Shown one piece after another: positions 1 to 7,445 of a DNA stretch of 21,078 nucleotides; positions within the stretch are counted from its first letter, which is position 1, and the number at the start of each line of letters is the position of its first letter. The translations under genes and the position numbers were made by a program. Source of the DNA: CBDULX01 sp965368175 (GTDB lineage Bacteria; Pseudomonadota; Gammaproteobacteria; SZUA-229). The DNA is taken from contig CBDULX010000027.1 of assembly GCA_965368175.1 (NCBI GenBank), forward strand, positions 1-21,078. Reading direction: 5' to 3'. The notes beneath the pieces are model-generated. The model was not told the DNA's origin, made no database searches, and saw nothing but the letters and a program-made list of their open reading frames with translations.

Positions 1-2
1 GA

Positions 3-716
3 TCAGTGGTTGCCCAGTACTCCACCGACCATATGTATGGGCTTCAACTGATTCAGAGTAGATAACCAGATCACCACCGCCGTCTGCTTTTGACCCAGTT
101 CCGGTATGTCTGGCATCTGCAAAACCCACTCATCTACACCCAGCTTATTTTTATAGTCCAGCACCACAAATTCATGGCTCAGTTGTTTTCCTGAATTTTC
201 TCCAGATGCAATCTGGCTGCTCAAACCCATACCGAGATAAGCCATATTCAAAACCAGTTTCTGATCCTTTAAGCCGGTATACCAAGCCTGTAATCTATTA
301 TTTTTTATATCGACACTTAGTCGACCATAATCAGGTTTGTATACTGGGAGGCTCTGTTTGCGAATCCAGCCTCTCCATTCCTCACCATTTACCAGTACGC
401 CGGGCGTGTAGACCTGGCTAATAGCCTTCTGCTGTTTATACACCCTCTGTCTTTGACTGTGTCCTGGTAACGAAAAACGATCATGCCAGCCCAGCTGGTT
501 CCAGTAATCCACATGAAATGCCATGGGGAATAGAGTTTTAAATAACTGGGGATGTGATGTTAAAGATGCCAGCCATTGATCGGCGGGTGGACAGCTACTA
601 CAACCTTCTGACGTAAACAGTTCGACCACTGTCAGCTGACTGGCAGACTCGTATCTTTGTGCGTATACAGAATATGTTAGACTGCATAACAAGCAGACAG
701 AAATTATTTTTTTCAT
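3..716 (-). CDS. DUF1223 family secreted thioredoxin-fold protein
   Basis: Protein of 237 residues. I start it at the ATG at 716 because this puts a clean signal peptide at the N-terminus (MKK, hydrophobic core, cleavage likely after VYA at residue 19); the open frame extends to a TTG at 752 that would bury the signal. Just after the signal comes VVELFTSEGCSSCPPAD, with a CSSC pair at residues 39-42. That motif is the hallmark of the DUF1223 family, which has a thioredoxin-like fold and is predicted to be periplasmic. No enzymatic function is established for the family, so a thiol redox role is inference from the CxxC. The stop lies at the window edge but the gene is complete. It diverges from the GST-like gene with about 80 nt between starts. 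Confidence 0.85.
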   Translation of the reverse strand: MKKIISVCLLCSLTYSVYAQRYESASQLTVVELFTSEGCSSCPPADQWLASLTSHPQLFKTLFPMAFHVDYWNQLGWHDRFSLPGHSQRQRVYKQQKAISQVYTPGVLVNGEEWRGWIRKQSLPVYKPDYGRLSVDIKNNRLQAWYTGLKDQKLVLNMAYLGMGLSSQIASGENSGKQLSHEFVVLDYKNKLGVDEWVLQMPDIPELGQKQTAVVIWLSTLNQLKPIHMVGGVLGNH

Positions 717-797
717 TGAATCATCCAGAGCGGTCACAGGTAGACTGTTCAATTCATGTCCGGTTCCTGATCACTCGATACAAGCCTGAATTCGTTT

Positions 798-1448
798 ATG
801 AACCACACCTATCCTGTTCTTTATTCATTTCAACGTTGCCCCTATGCCATGCGTGCCCGCATGGCACTCGTTAATTCTTGCATTGAAGTTGAACTCAGAG
901 AGGTGCTGCTCTCCGACAAACCGAAGGCTATGCTCAAGGCATCAAATAAGGGCACAGTGCCTGTACTGGTTCTGGATAATTCAAGCGTCATCGATGAAAG
1001 CCTGGATATCATGCTCTGGGCATTAAACCAGAATGACCCGCAACACTGGTTAACAGAATCAAAACAATTGCAATTGCTGACTAAAAGCCTGATTCATGAA
1101 AATGATTTTGAGTTTAAAACGCATCTGGATCATTACAAGTATTCCGATCGATTTCCTGAATATTCAACTGAAGAATACCGAAGCCAGGGTGAGCGGTTCT
1201 TACAGAAACTGGAAAGACAGTTCAACAACCGAGCTTTTCTACTTGGCCATCATGCCACACTGGTCGATTATGCGATCATTCCCTTCATCCGACAGTTTGC
1301 CCATGTCGACAAACTGTGGTTTGATCAGGCTCCCTATCCAAAACTTCAACAATGGCTCAGATTTTATCTGCAATCTCCCCAGTTCCACACCACAATGCGT
1401 AAATATACGGTATGGAACATAGACAATAAACCTGTCATTTTCCCCTGA
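798..1448 (+). CDS. Glutathione S-transferase family protein
   Basis: 216 residues. The N-terminus (YSFQRCPYAMRARMAL, residues 9-24) is the thioredoxin-fold half of a GST/glutaredoxin-2-like protein, with CPYA at residues 14-17 in the place where glutathione is bound or attacked. The segment GTVPVLVL holds the cis-proline loop, and DNSSVIDESLDIM matches the glutathione gamma-glutamyl contact (ES). The rest is a helical C-terminal domain containing HHATLVDYAIIPFIRQF, typical of the GST domain-2 core. Cytoplasmic; the substrate cannot be told from sequence. The start is the first ATG, with no strong ribosome site. No terminator is visible behind it. Family call firm, exact role open. Confidence 0.85.
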   Translation: MNHTYPVLYSFQRCPYAMRARMALVNSCIEVELREVLLSDKPKAMLKASNKGTVPVLVLDNSSVIDESLDIMLWALNQNDPQHWLTESKQLQLLTKSLIHENDFEFKTHLDHYKYSDRFPEYSTEEYRSQGERFLQKLERQFNNRAFLLGHHATLVDYAIIPFIRQFAHVDKLWFDQAPYPKLQQWLRFYLQSPQFHTTMRKYTVWNIDNKPVIFP

Positions 1449-1582
1449 AAGCTTGCCCGCACTGCGCTCAAATTCTTAGTTCATTCAGATCATGAATAAT
1501 TATTTTCCAATAATTTCAATAACTTATAAAGATTCCACCAATAATATGTATTTTTTTTGTGTGGATACTTGATCTTCACCCC

Positions 1583-1615
1583 AATAATACCTTACTATTT
1601 TACTCAGGTATTATT
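1583..1615. promoter_or_regulatory. Inverted repeat upstream of the TusE/DsrC-family gene
   Basis: Perfect 10-bp arms AATAATACCT (1583-1592) and AGGTATTATT (1606-1615) separated by 13 nt, ending about 40 nt before the ATG at 1656. A possible promoter (TTGATC at 1569, TACTAT at 1594) would place the arms on both sides of the -10, as expected of a repressor operator, but that promoter is weak by eye. It could also be an AT-rich hairpin in the 5' untranslated RNA. Confidence 0.4.
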
Positions 1616-1655
1616 AACTCCCCCCATGAATTGAGATTTGAAAGAGGTACTAACT

Positions 1656-1949
1656 ATGGATTTACCAGAACGTGATGGCGACGGTTATCTGGCTGATATG
1701 AATGTCTGGACTCCTGAAATTGGACAGGCTATGGCCGATTCAGACGGCGTAGAGCTGAATGATGATAAATGGTCACAGATTAATGCAGCTCGTGAATATT
1801 ACAACCAGTTCAGTGTCGTACCACCGATTCGTAAATTTGCCAAACATGTCGGTCTGGATAAAAAAGAAGTTTTCCAGCTCTGGATGACCGGACCAATGAA
1901 GCCGATTACCAAATACGGTGGACTGCCCAAACCCACTGGTTGCGTATAA
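1656..1949 (+). CDS. TusE/DsrC family sulfur-relay protein, single-cysteine type
   Basis: 97 residues from the ATG at 1656, which has AGAGG 8 nt upstream; the frame also opens at TTG 1638, which is less likely. The C-terminal arm GLPKPTGCV with a penultimate cysteine defines the TusE/DsrC family, whose members carry persulfide sulfur on a flexible tail. The second conserved cysteine of true DsrC, eleven residues before the last one, is threonine here (ITKYGGLPK), so this is not a dissimilatory-type two-cysteine DsrC. The stretch before the arm is about seven residues shorter than I recall for E. coli TusE. No tusBCD, dsrAB or rhodanese gene is adjacent, so it may be TusE for tRNA thiolation or a regulatory DsrC-like protein. 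Monocistronic: inverted repeat in front, terminator behind. Confidence 0.85.
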   Translation: MDLPERDGDGYLADMNVWTPEIGQAMADSDGVELNDDKWSQINAAREYYNQFSVVPPIRKFAKHVGLDKKEVFQLWMTGPMKPITKYGGLPKPTGCV

Positions 1950-1965
1950 CAACCTGCATATTACG

Positions 1966-1996
1966 AAAAAGCCGGTGCCTGACACCGGCTTTTTTT
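1966..1996 (+). terminator. Rho-independent terminator after the TusE/DsrC-family gene
   Basis: Stem AAAAAGCCGGTG (1966-1977) pairs perfectly with CACCGGCTTTTT across a 5-nt loop, followed by further T residues. It begins 17 nt after the stop codon. The A-run before the stem makes it potentially bidirectional. Confidence 0.93.
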
Positions 1997-2154
1997 GTGT
2001 CTACGATTTATTACTTTGATTTTCCAGCTAAAAGTTCATGAATTATTGCTTAATCTAGCCGCAATTCACTTACATTTTTCAATTACTAGCCCATACTTGA
2101 AGAAGCTCTGATTAAATAACAACATAGAAACAACGATGCACCGGGGAGATCAAC

Positions 2155-2763
2155 ATGAACCTAATCAAGTATAAACAGCTGTTCTCACTTGCTCTGTTTG
2201 CTCTGCTCAGCCCCTGGATACTACAGGCTGCTGACATGCCACTGACCGGGCCTATGCCATTTGAAATTCTGGATACAAATCGAGATAAAACCATCAGTCC
2301 GGACGAATATGTATCCGCCTATAACAAACGGAAAAAAATGCAGGAAAAAGCCGGGTTAAACCACACCATGAACGAGCCGGGATTCCTGTTTTTTGATGTT
2401 AATGGCGATAATAAAATCACAGCCCAGGAACTGAACGATGGCCGGATCATAATGCGTCAGCAAAAATTTGGTACTGGACGAGCTGTTGGGCAGGGTATGA
2501 GCCGGGGTAGTGGCATGGGCGGTGGCCGTAATATGCCTGCCTTCTCAGACTTCGACCTGAATAATGATGGTGTCCTGCATAAAGAGGAATTTTACGAAGC
2601 ACGTGCCAAACGTATGTACCTTCGAGCGGATGAAGGCTTTCCAATGAAAAATGCCGCCAGCGCACCCGCATTTGAAGATGTCGATAGCAATGGCGATGGT
2701 AAAGTCACCCAAAAAGAGTTTGCTGCACATCAGGCCAGCCATCGAAAGATGATGCAAAAATGA
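2155..2763 (+). CDS. Exported EF-hand calcium-binding protein
   Basis: 202 residues with a signal peptide (charged start, hydrophobic 10-24, cleavage near LQA at 24-26). Four canonical 12-residue EF-hand loops are visible: residues 40-51 (DTNRDKTISPDE), 81-92 (DVNGDNKITAQE), 134-145 (DLNNDGVLHKEE) and 177-188 (DSNGDGKVTQKE), each with Asp/Asn ligands at positions 1, 3 and 5 and Glu at 12. Hands 1-2 and 3-4 are separated by a Gly/Met/Arg-rich linker around residues 105-128. It probably binds calcium in the periplasm or outside the cell; the partner is unknown. GGGGAG 6 nt before the ATG is a strong ribosome site. Followed by the full repeat element at 2798-2871 and convergent with the DAHP synthase gene. 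Confidence 0.88.
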   Translation: MNLIKYKQLFSLALFALLSPWILQAADMPLTGPMPFEILDTNRDKTISPDEYVSAYNKRKKMQEKAGLNHTMNEPGFLFFDVNGDNKITAQELNDGRIIMRQQKFGTGRAVGQGMSRGSGMGGGRNMPAFSDFDLNNDGVLHKEEFYEARAKRMYLRADEGFPMKNAASAPAFEDVDSNGDGKVTQKEFAAHQASHRKMMQK

Positions 2764-2797
2764 ACAGTTAAAGAGCCACCGAACACCCCTGTGATGT

Positions 2798-2871
2798 CTA
2801 GGAAACCTCTGATCAAGTCATGATTTTTTATGCAGCTTAAATTCAACCAGACTTAATCAGAGGTTCCTTAG
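2798..2871 (-). repeat. Miniature inverted-repeat element, full copy A
   Basis: Core 2802-2867 (66 bp) with imperfect 18-bp inverted ends: reading the minus strand, GGAACCTCTGATTAAGTC at one side and GACTTGATCAGAGGTTTC at the other (16 of 18 complementary). It is flanked by CTAG (2798-2801) and TTAG (2868-2871). The reverse complement aligns along its whole length with the copy at 6408-6484, including the non-palindromic middle (GAATTTAAGCTG). It sits between the convergent EF-hand and DAHP synthase genes, where its fold could also help end both transcripts. No coding capacity. Confidence 0.85.
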
Positions 2872-2916
2872 TGGTTCCTGAGCTAAGTTCAGGGTGTCCT
2901 GACCACCCCAAACTCA

Positions 2917-3975
2917 TCAGGACTTGTTTCGACGCTGACGAACGGCTTCAGCCAGTTCGCGAAGTAATATATCGGTTTCATCCCAGCTCATGCAGGCATC
3001 TGTAATGCTCTGCCCATAGACCATATCATTAATATCCGCTACATCCTGACGCCCTCGCACCAGGTGACTTTCCATCATTACGCCAAAAATACGCTCATCT
3101 CCGTTAGCAATTTGTCCGGCAACATCACGGCAGACATCCATCTGTCGAGCCGGGTCTTTGCCACTATTTGCATGGGAACAGTCAATCATCAGCTTATTAC
3201 GCTGACCAGTCTTTTCCAGCTGTTTAACTGCCTGATTAACACTTTCGGCATCATAATTCGGTTTTTTACCACCGCGAAGGATGATATGACAGTCATCATT
3301 GCCCGTCGTCGAAAAAATGGCTGAATGACCCTGTTTAGTCAGTGACATGAACACATGGGGCCGATCTGCCGCAAGTATGGCATCCACAGCCACCCGTAAA
3401 TCACCATCGGTACCGTTTTTAAAACCCACCGGGCATGACAGACCCGAGGCCAGTTCCCGGTGCCCCTGACTTTCTGTGGTACGAGCCCCTATAGCACCCC
3501 AGCTGACCAGATCCGCAATATATTGCGGACTGATCAAATCCAGAAATTCAGTACCCGATGGCACACCCATTTCAGCAAGATCCAGTAACAGGCTACGCGC
3601 CACTCTCAAACCATGATTGATGTTAAAGCTGTCATCCAGATGCGGGTCGTTAATCAGCCCCTTCCAGCCTACGGTGGTGCGAGGCTTTTCGAAATAGACC
3701 CGCATGACGATACATAGATCATCTTCCAGCTCGTCGATTATATTCTTCAGTCGCTGGGCATATTCTCGAGCAGCTTTAGGATCGTGAATAGAACAGGGGC
3801 CTACGACCACCAGTAAACGGCTGTCATTGCCAGACAGAATGTCATGAATGGCCTGACGGGTGTGATAAACCGTATCCGATGCCTGTTCGGTGATTGGGTA
3901 CTCACGGTGCAGCTCCTCAGGGGGCAGCACTTCCTGTAAACCTGAAATACGTAAATCGTCAGTTTTATACTTCAT
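2917..3975 (-). CDS. aroG: 3-deoxy-7-phosphoheptulonate (DAHP) synthase, class I AroG type
   Basis: 352 residues from the ATG at 3975 (a TTG sits directly in front). It condenses phosphoenolpyruvate and erythrose 4-phosphate, the first step of the shikimate pathway, in the cytoplasm. Visible motifs: VVVGPCSIHD with the metal-ligand cysteine at residue 61 (the same number as in E. coli AroG), the substrate loop KPRTTVGWKGLINDP at about 97-111, GARTTESQ, the metal-ligand segments IDCSHANSGKD and GVMMESHLVRGRQ, and the C-terminal ITDACMSWDET. Length matches the roughly 350-residue AroF/G/H enzymes with the N-terminal extension used in feedback control by aromatic amino acids; which amino acid inhibits this one cannot be read safely. 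Last gene of a minus-strand run, 81 nt after the HAD phosphatase. Confidence 0.95.
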   Translation of the reverse strand: MKYKTDDLRISGLQEVLPPEELHREYPITEQASDTVYHTRQAIHDILSGNDSRLLVVVGPCSIHDPKAAREYAQRLKNIIDELEDDLCIVMRVYFEKPRTTVGWKGLINDPHLDDSFNINHGLRVARSLLLDLAEMGVPSGTEFLDLISPQYIADLVSWGAIGARTTESQGHRELASGLSCPVGFKNGTDGDLRVAVDAILAADRPHVFMSLTKQGHSAIFSTTGNDDCHIILRGGKKPNYDAESVNQAVKQLEKTGQRNKLMIDCSHANSGKDPARQMDVCRDVAGQIANGDERIFGVMMESHLVRGRQDVADINDMVYGQSITDACMSWDETDILLRELAEAVRQRRNKS

Positions 3976-4056
3976 CAAAATTCAATCTTGCATTGGTTGA
4001 TAGTGTGAGGCGAATTATATAGGAAATGGGGGGCAAACGGCCAATCCAAAGCCGGT

Positions 4057-4752
4057 TTATCCTTCATCAAACAAACTCACCACCTGTTGTAGATCAGTAA
4101 CTTCGAAATCCGCGTTAAATTCGGTTTCCTGCCAAACCTGCCGGGAACGATTTACCCAGATGGACAATATACCCGCATTTCGAGCACCATAAACATCATG
4201 GATGGCATGGTCGCCGATATGCACAGTTTGTTCTGGCGCTATCTGTAAACGCTCCATCGCCTCAATGAACATGGCAGGGTGGGGTTTACCCTGTTCTACA
4301 TCTGCAGCAGAAATCTGCATATCAAAATACTCAGCCAGGCCAACTCTGGCAATTTCCGCATTACCATTGGTCAAAGCAACCAGCTTGTAACGTTCACGCA
4401 GATGACCCAGTGAAGGCAGAACATCCTCATAAAGGTTCACTTTTTGCCTGGCCGCATGGAACACCGTGAAACCCTCTTCCACCCATTCATGATCATAGCC
4501 ACATTCATCAGCCAGTTCGCGAAAATGAACTCGACGGGCTTCGGATAAATCATGTATCAGATGGGGCGACTCGCGCATCATGTGCTTGCGCTTTTCCAGT
4601 AAATCCTGGGGACTATAACGATTAGTGATGTTGGGTTTGTTTTTTTGCAACCAGTTATAACTGGTTTGTTCAGCGTGCTGGATGGTTGGCAAGCAGGGCC
4701 ATAAGGTGTCATCCAGGTCGATGGTCAGGAGTTTTATGCCACTGAGTTTCAC
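4057..4752 (-). CDS. HAD-superfamily phosphatase (YigB-like)
   Basis: 231 residues. All four HAD motifs are present: DLDDTLW with nucleophile D12 and acid D14, LTNGN with T128, K156 in GKPHP, and HIGDHAIHDVYGARNAG with D181 and D186. A helical cap lies between motifs I and II (about 20-105), so this is a subfamily IA hydrolase. It most resembles YigB, which dephosphorylates FMN or the riboflavin precursor 5-amino-6-(5-phospho-ribitylamino)uracil, but other sugar-phosphate or nucleotide substrates are possible. The start is GTG at 4752, overlapping the SPOR gene's stop as GTGA, so translation is probably coupled to that gene. Confidence 0.88.
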   Translation of the reverse strand: MKLSGIKLLTIDLDDTLWPCLPTIQHAEQTSYNWLQKNKPNITNRYSPQDLLEKRKHMMRESPHLIHDLSEARRVHFRELADECGYDHEWVEEGFTVFHAARQKVNLYEDVLPSLGHLRERYKLVALTNGNAEIARVGLAEYFDMQISAADVEQGKPHPAMFIEAMERLQIAPEQTVHIGDHAIHDVYGARNAGILSIWVNRSRQVWQETEFNADFEVTDLQQVVSLFDEG

Positions 4753-5414
4753 GGATTAATAATAACATAAGCTGGCGTACTAAAGCCTCGCTTATAGCTT
4801 ACCAGCCGCTCCTCAGCTTCGGCACGGCTGGCAAACCGACCAAATCGGACATTGTAGCGAATAACACCATCAGCACCCTCATGCTCTTCCATATAACCAT
4901 CAAATCCGGCGATTTGCAGCTGATCAAGAAACCTGCTGGCATTCTCAAGATTACCAAACATACCCGCCTGAACCGAGTACTTGAATATGTCAGGTGCCAC
5001 TGAGGCCGTTTCCTCATCATCAGTATCAGAGCCGGCCTTTGCCGTTGCCTGGGGCACGGGCTTTACTGGTTGTTTTGTTGATTTAGTCTGGGAGGGGACC
5101 GGAGGCCTTGAGCGAGTGACGGGGACAGCAGGTTTTATACTAACTGGGTCAGCAGCCCCTGATTGGGGGGATTTGATCACGGGTGAATTTTCTACATCAG
5201 AACCTGGTGCCTTTGAGACAGTATCAGATACATCTGAATCAGTATTCTGCAGTTCTGATTCTTTAATAGCCTGTTCAGAATCCAGACTCAGGAACCTGTT
5301 CCCAGTCCAGTACTGAGCCGTAAAAAACCCTAAAAAAAAACTGGTGATAATCAATACTACGGCGAAAAATATATAAAAATTGAGCTGTCTACGATCAATT
5401 ACATAAGGCTTCAT
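4749..5414 (-). CDS. SPOR-domain inner-membrane protein
   Basis: 221 residues starting at the ATG at 5414; the frame reaches a TTG at 5456 but the ATG version gives a normal short cytoplasmic tail before the membrane segment. Order: cytoplasmic residues 1-11, a transmembrane helix at about 12-34 (FYIFFAVVLIITSFFLGFF), an acidic then Pro/Lys/Thr-rich periplasmic linker (about 40-145), and a C-terminal SPOR domain (KYSVQAGMFGNLENASRF... VRFGRFASRAEAE). SPOR domains bind denuded glycan strands of septal peptidoglycan, so a role in division or wall remodelling is likely, as for DedD or FtsN-like proteins. No FtsN-specific feature is visible. Its TGA stop overlaps the GTG of the phosphatase gene; it lies 79 nt after the IMPase gene. 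Confidence 0.85.
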   Translation of the reverse strand: MKPYVIDRRQLNFYIFFAVVLIITSFFLGFFTAQYWTGNRFLSLDSEQAIKESELQNTDSDVSDTVSKAPGSDVENSPVIKSPQSGAADPVSIKPAVPVTRSRPPVPSQTKSTKQPVKPVPQATAKAGSDTDDEETASVAPDIFKYSVQAGMFGNLENASRFLDQLQIAGFDGYMEEHEGADGVIRYNVRFGRFASRAEAEERLVSYKRGFSTPAYVIINP

Positions 5415-5493
5415 TGTTTCATCTGTTTTATATTGATATGCAATGGAGTCTAGCAAATATATTTCTAAAAAAAGTGATCCGCTTAAAACTTTA

Positions 5494-6285
5494 TCAGGCT
5501 TTAATGGCCGCTTTCCACTTATTAAACAAAATACTGTTTACGCTGGCCACTATTGATCGTTTCATTAACTGTTTTTTAAAAATTTCTTCGCCGTCAAATG
5601 TCTCGGCTATTCCGCCAGCTTCACTCAATATTAACTGACCGGCGAGGTAGTCCCAGAGTTTTTGCCCGCCATGAATATACAATTGACTCCTGCCCGCCGC
5701 CAGCCAGCACCAGTCCAGGGCCCCTGATCCAAAGTTGCGTTGCGATGCATAGGGATGTGTAGCAGCGATATGCATCGCCATGGTTTCTGACAGTCGCTTA
5801 AAATCGACCTGAGCTATACATTGATTGAGCGCCTGCTTTTCAACCTGGAGTTTTAGTGGGTCACCATTCAACCAGGCGCCCTGTCCCTTCAGAGCTGTAA
5901 AACATTCTTTACGCACCGGGTCATAGATCAATCCTAGCGAAACATCACCCTGCTGGATCAATGCCAGTGACACAGAAAATATCGGTATGGCCGATGCGAA
6001 ATTACTGGTGCCGTCCAGAGGGTCGAGTACCCACAGCCCCTGAGCATTATCGCTATCCAGCAAAGTCTGTTGCTCCCGTTCACTCATCTCTTCCCCTAAC
6101 AGGGCATACTCAGGCCAGTGTTCATTCAGTGCATGCGTCACGGCATGCTGCATAGCAGTATCGGCTTCTGTTACCAGACTGCCATCTTCCTTAAATTCAA
6201 AACCAATACGGTTAAACCTGGGCATGATTTCTTTATCAGCAAGATCTTTAATAATAGTTTCGAGCTGTACGAGCATTTTTTTCAT
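5494..6285 (-). CDS. Inositol monophosphatase family protein
   Basis: 263 residues. Metal-binding and catalytic motifs of the lithium-sensitive phosphatase superfamily are intact: GEE at 64-66, WVLDPLDGTSNF at 85-96, and the C-terminal WDYLAGQLILSEAGG at 211-225 (usual form WDxAAG). The family includes SuhB (inositol-1-phosphatase), CysQ (3'-phosphoadenosine phosphatase) and HisN (histidinol phosphatase). The sequence lacks clear diagnostic residues for one of these, so the substrate is open. It leads a minus-strand series of four genes. The ATG at 6285 has no obvious ribosome site; an internal ATG three codons later is the alternative. Confidence 0.88.
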   Translation of the reverse strand: MKKMLVQLETIIKDLADKEIMPRFNRIGFEFKEDGSLVTEADTAMQHAVTHALNEHWPEYALLGEEMSEREQQTLLDSDNAQGLWVLDPLDGTSNFASAIPIFSVSLALIQQGDVSLGLIYDPVRKECFTALKGQGAWLNGDPLKLQVEKQALNQCIAQVDFKRLSETMAMHIAATHPYASQRNFGSGALDWCWLAAGRSQLYIHGGQKLWDYLAGQLILSEAGGIAETFDGEEIFKKQLMKRSIVASVNSILFNKWKAAIKA

Positions 6286-6407
6286 AACGAGAGAGACAAC
6301 GAATTAATGAATTAACCGGGAGCTTAACACGACTGACTGGTATTGGAGCTGGGCCAGAAGATATAGACCCGGCAAATTGTTACCGGGATATAAATCATCG
6401 AGCAGCC

Positions 6408-6484
6408 TTAGGGAACCTCTGATTAAGTCTGATTGAATTTAGGCTGTGCATAAAGCAATCACGACTTGACCAGAGGTTCCTTAG
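6408..6484 (+). repeat. Miniature inverted-repeat element, full copy B
   Basis: Core 6412-6480 (69 bp) with left end GGAACCTCTGATTAAGTC and right end GACTTGACCAGAGGTTCC (16 of 18 complementary). It is flanked by a perfect 4-bp direct repeat TTAG (6408-6411 and 6481-6484) that looks like a target-site duplication. The middle (GAATTTAGGCTG, CATAAA) matches copy A. The right TTAG contains, on the minus strand, the TAA stop of the sigma-54 regulator gene, so the element landed exactly at that stop codon and the duplication restored it. Confidence 0.88.
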
Positions 6485-7434
6485 ATAGAATATTTTTTTA
6501 AACGATAGAGGAAGGCGTCTCTACTGATACCCAGTAAGCGCGCAGCATGACTTTTATTGCCGCCCGTCTGGCCCAGTGCCTGTCGAATCAGATCGGTTTC
6601 CAGGCTTTCCAGACACAGGCCCTGCCGTGGCAGTTTGAATGCTCGAGCATCACTCGTAGATCCAACTGAGTCGGGCTCAGACAACAACGGCAGATTGGTA
6701 TCTTCAATCACCTGACCGGGTAACAACACCACCAGCCGTACGCACAAGTTGCGCAGTTCACGTACATTCCCTGGCCATGAATAATTTTGTAGTCGATGCA
6801 AGGCTGCCCGGCTCAATTTAGGCCTGGCTAGTCCATGCTGTTCGGCCAGACAAGTCAGGTAATGATTGATTAACAGAGTAATATCCTTGCCCCTTTGCTG
6901 CAGTGCGGGCAATTCCAGAGGCACGATTTTCAGACGGTAATACAGATCTGCACGAAAACTGCCCTGTTCCACCTGATGTTGTAAATTACGATTGGTGGCG
7001 GCAATTAATCGTACATTTACCGTACGAGTGTGGGAATCGCCAACACTCTGGCATTCGCCATTCTCGATAAATCTTAATAACTTGGCCTGAACTGACAGCG
7101 GCAGTTCGCCAATTTCGTCAAGAAACAGAGTGCCCCCTTCCGCTTCATGAATGTAACCAGACTGATCACTAATGGCACCGGTAAAAGCACCTTTTCTGTG
7201 GCCAAACAGTTCTGACTCTACCAGTGCCTCGGGCAACGCTGCGCAATTGATGGTGATAAAAGCCTGGTCAGCTCTGAGACTGGATTCATGCAAGGCCCTG
7301 GCTAACAGCTCTTTACCCGTACCGGTATCCCCTTCCACCAGTACCGTGACATCGGTGGCCGCAACTATCTGTGCCGAACGAATGACATTCAGTAATTCAG
7401 CCGATTGACCAATAAGATTGTTAAATGCACTCAT
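6481..7434 (-). CDS. Sigma-54-dependent transcriptional activator without a sensory domain
   Basis: 317 residues. It starts directly with the AAA+ domain: Walker A GDTGTGKE at 35-42, the sigma-54 contact loop GAFTGA at 82-87, Walker B GTLFLDE at 101-107, sensor region ATNRN at 146-150, arginine-finger segment FRADLYYRL at 160-168 and WPGNVREL at 220-227. A Fis-type helix-turn-helix closes the protein (NKSHAARLLGISRDAFLYRL, about 293-312). No receiver, PAS, GAF or other input domain precedes the ATPase, as in PspF, so activity must be set by a partner protein or by expression level. It begins 11 nt after the TauE/SafE-type gene and is probably cotranscribed with it. Its stop codon lies in repeat copy B. 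Confidence 0.92.
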   Translation of the reverse strand: MSAFNNLIGQSAELLNVIRSAQIVAATDVTVLVEGDTGTGKELLARALHESSLRADQAFITINCAALPEALVESELFGHRKGAFTGAISDQSGYIHEAEGGTLFLDEIGELPLSVQAKLLRFIENGECQSVGDSHTRTVNVRLIAATNRNLQHQVEQGSFRADLYYRLKIVPLELPALQQRGKDITLLINHYLTCLAEQHGLARPKLSRAALHRLQNYSWPGNVRELRNLCVRLVVLLPGQVIEDTNLPLLSEPDSVGSTSDARAFKLPRQGLCLESLETDLIRQALGQTGGNKSHAARLLGISRDAFLYRLKKYSI

Positions 7435-7445
7435 CGTTTAAAACC

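Noticed and set aside
1441..1655. A terminator for the GST-like gene
   Set aside because: No stem followed by a T-run is present in this gap.
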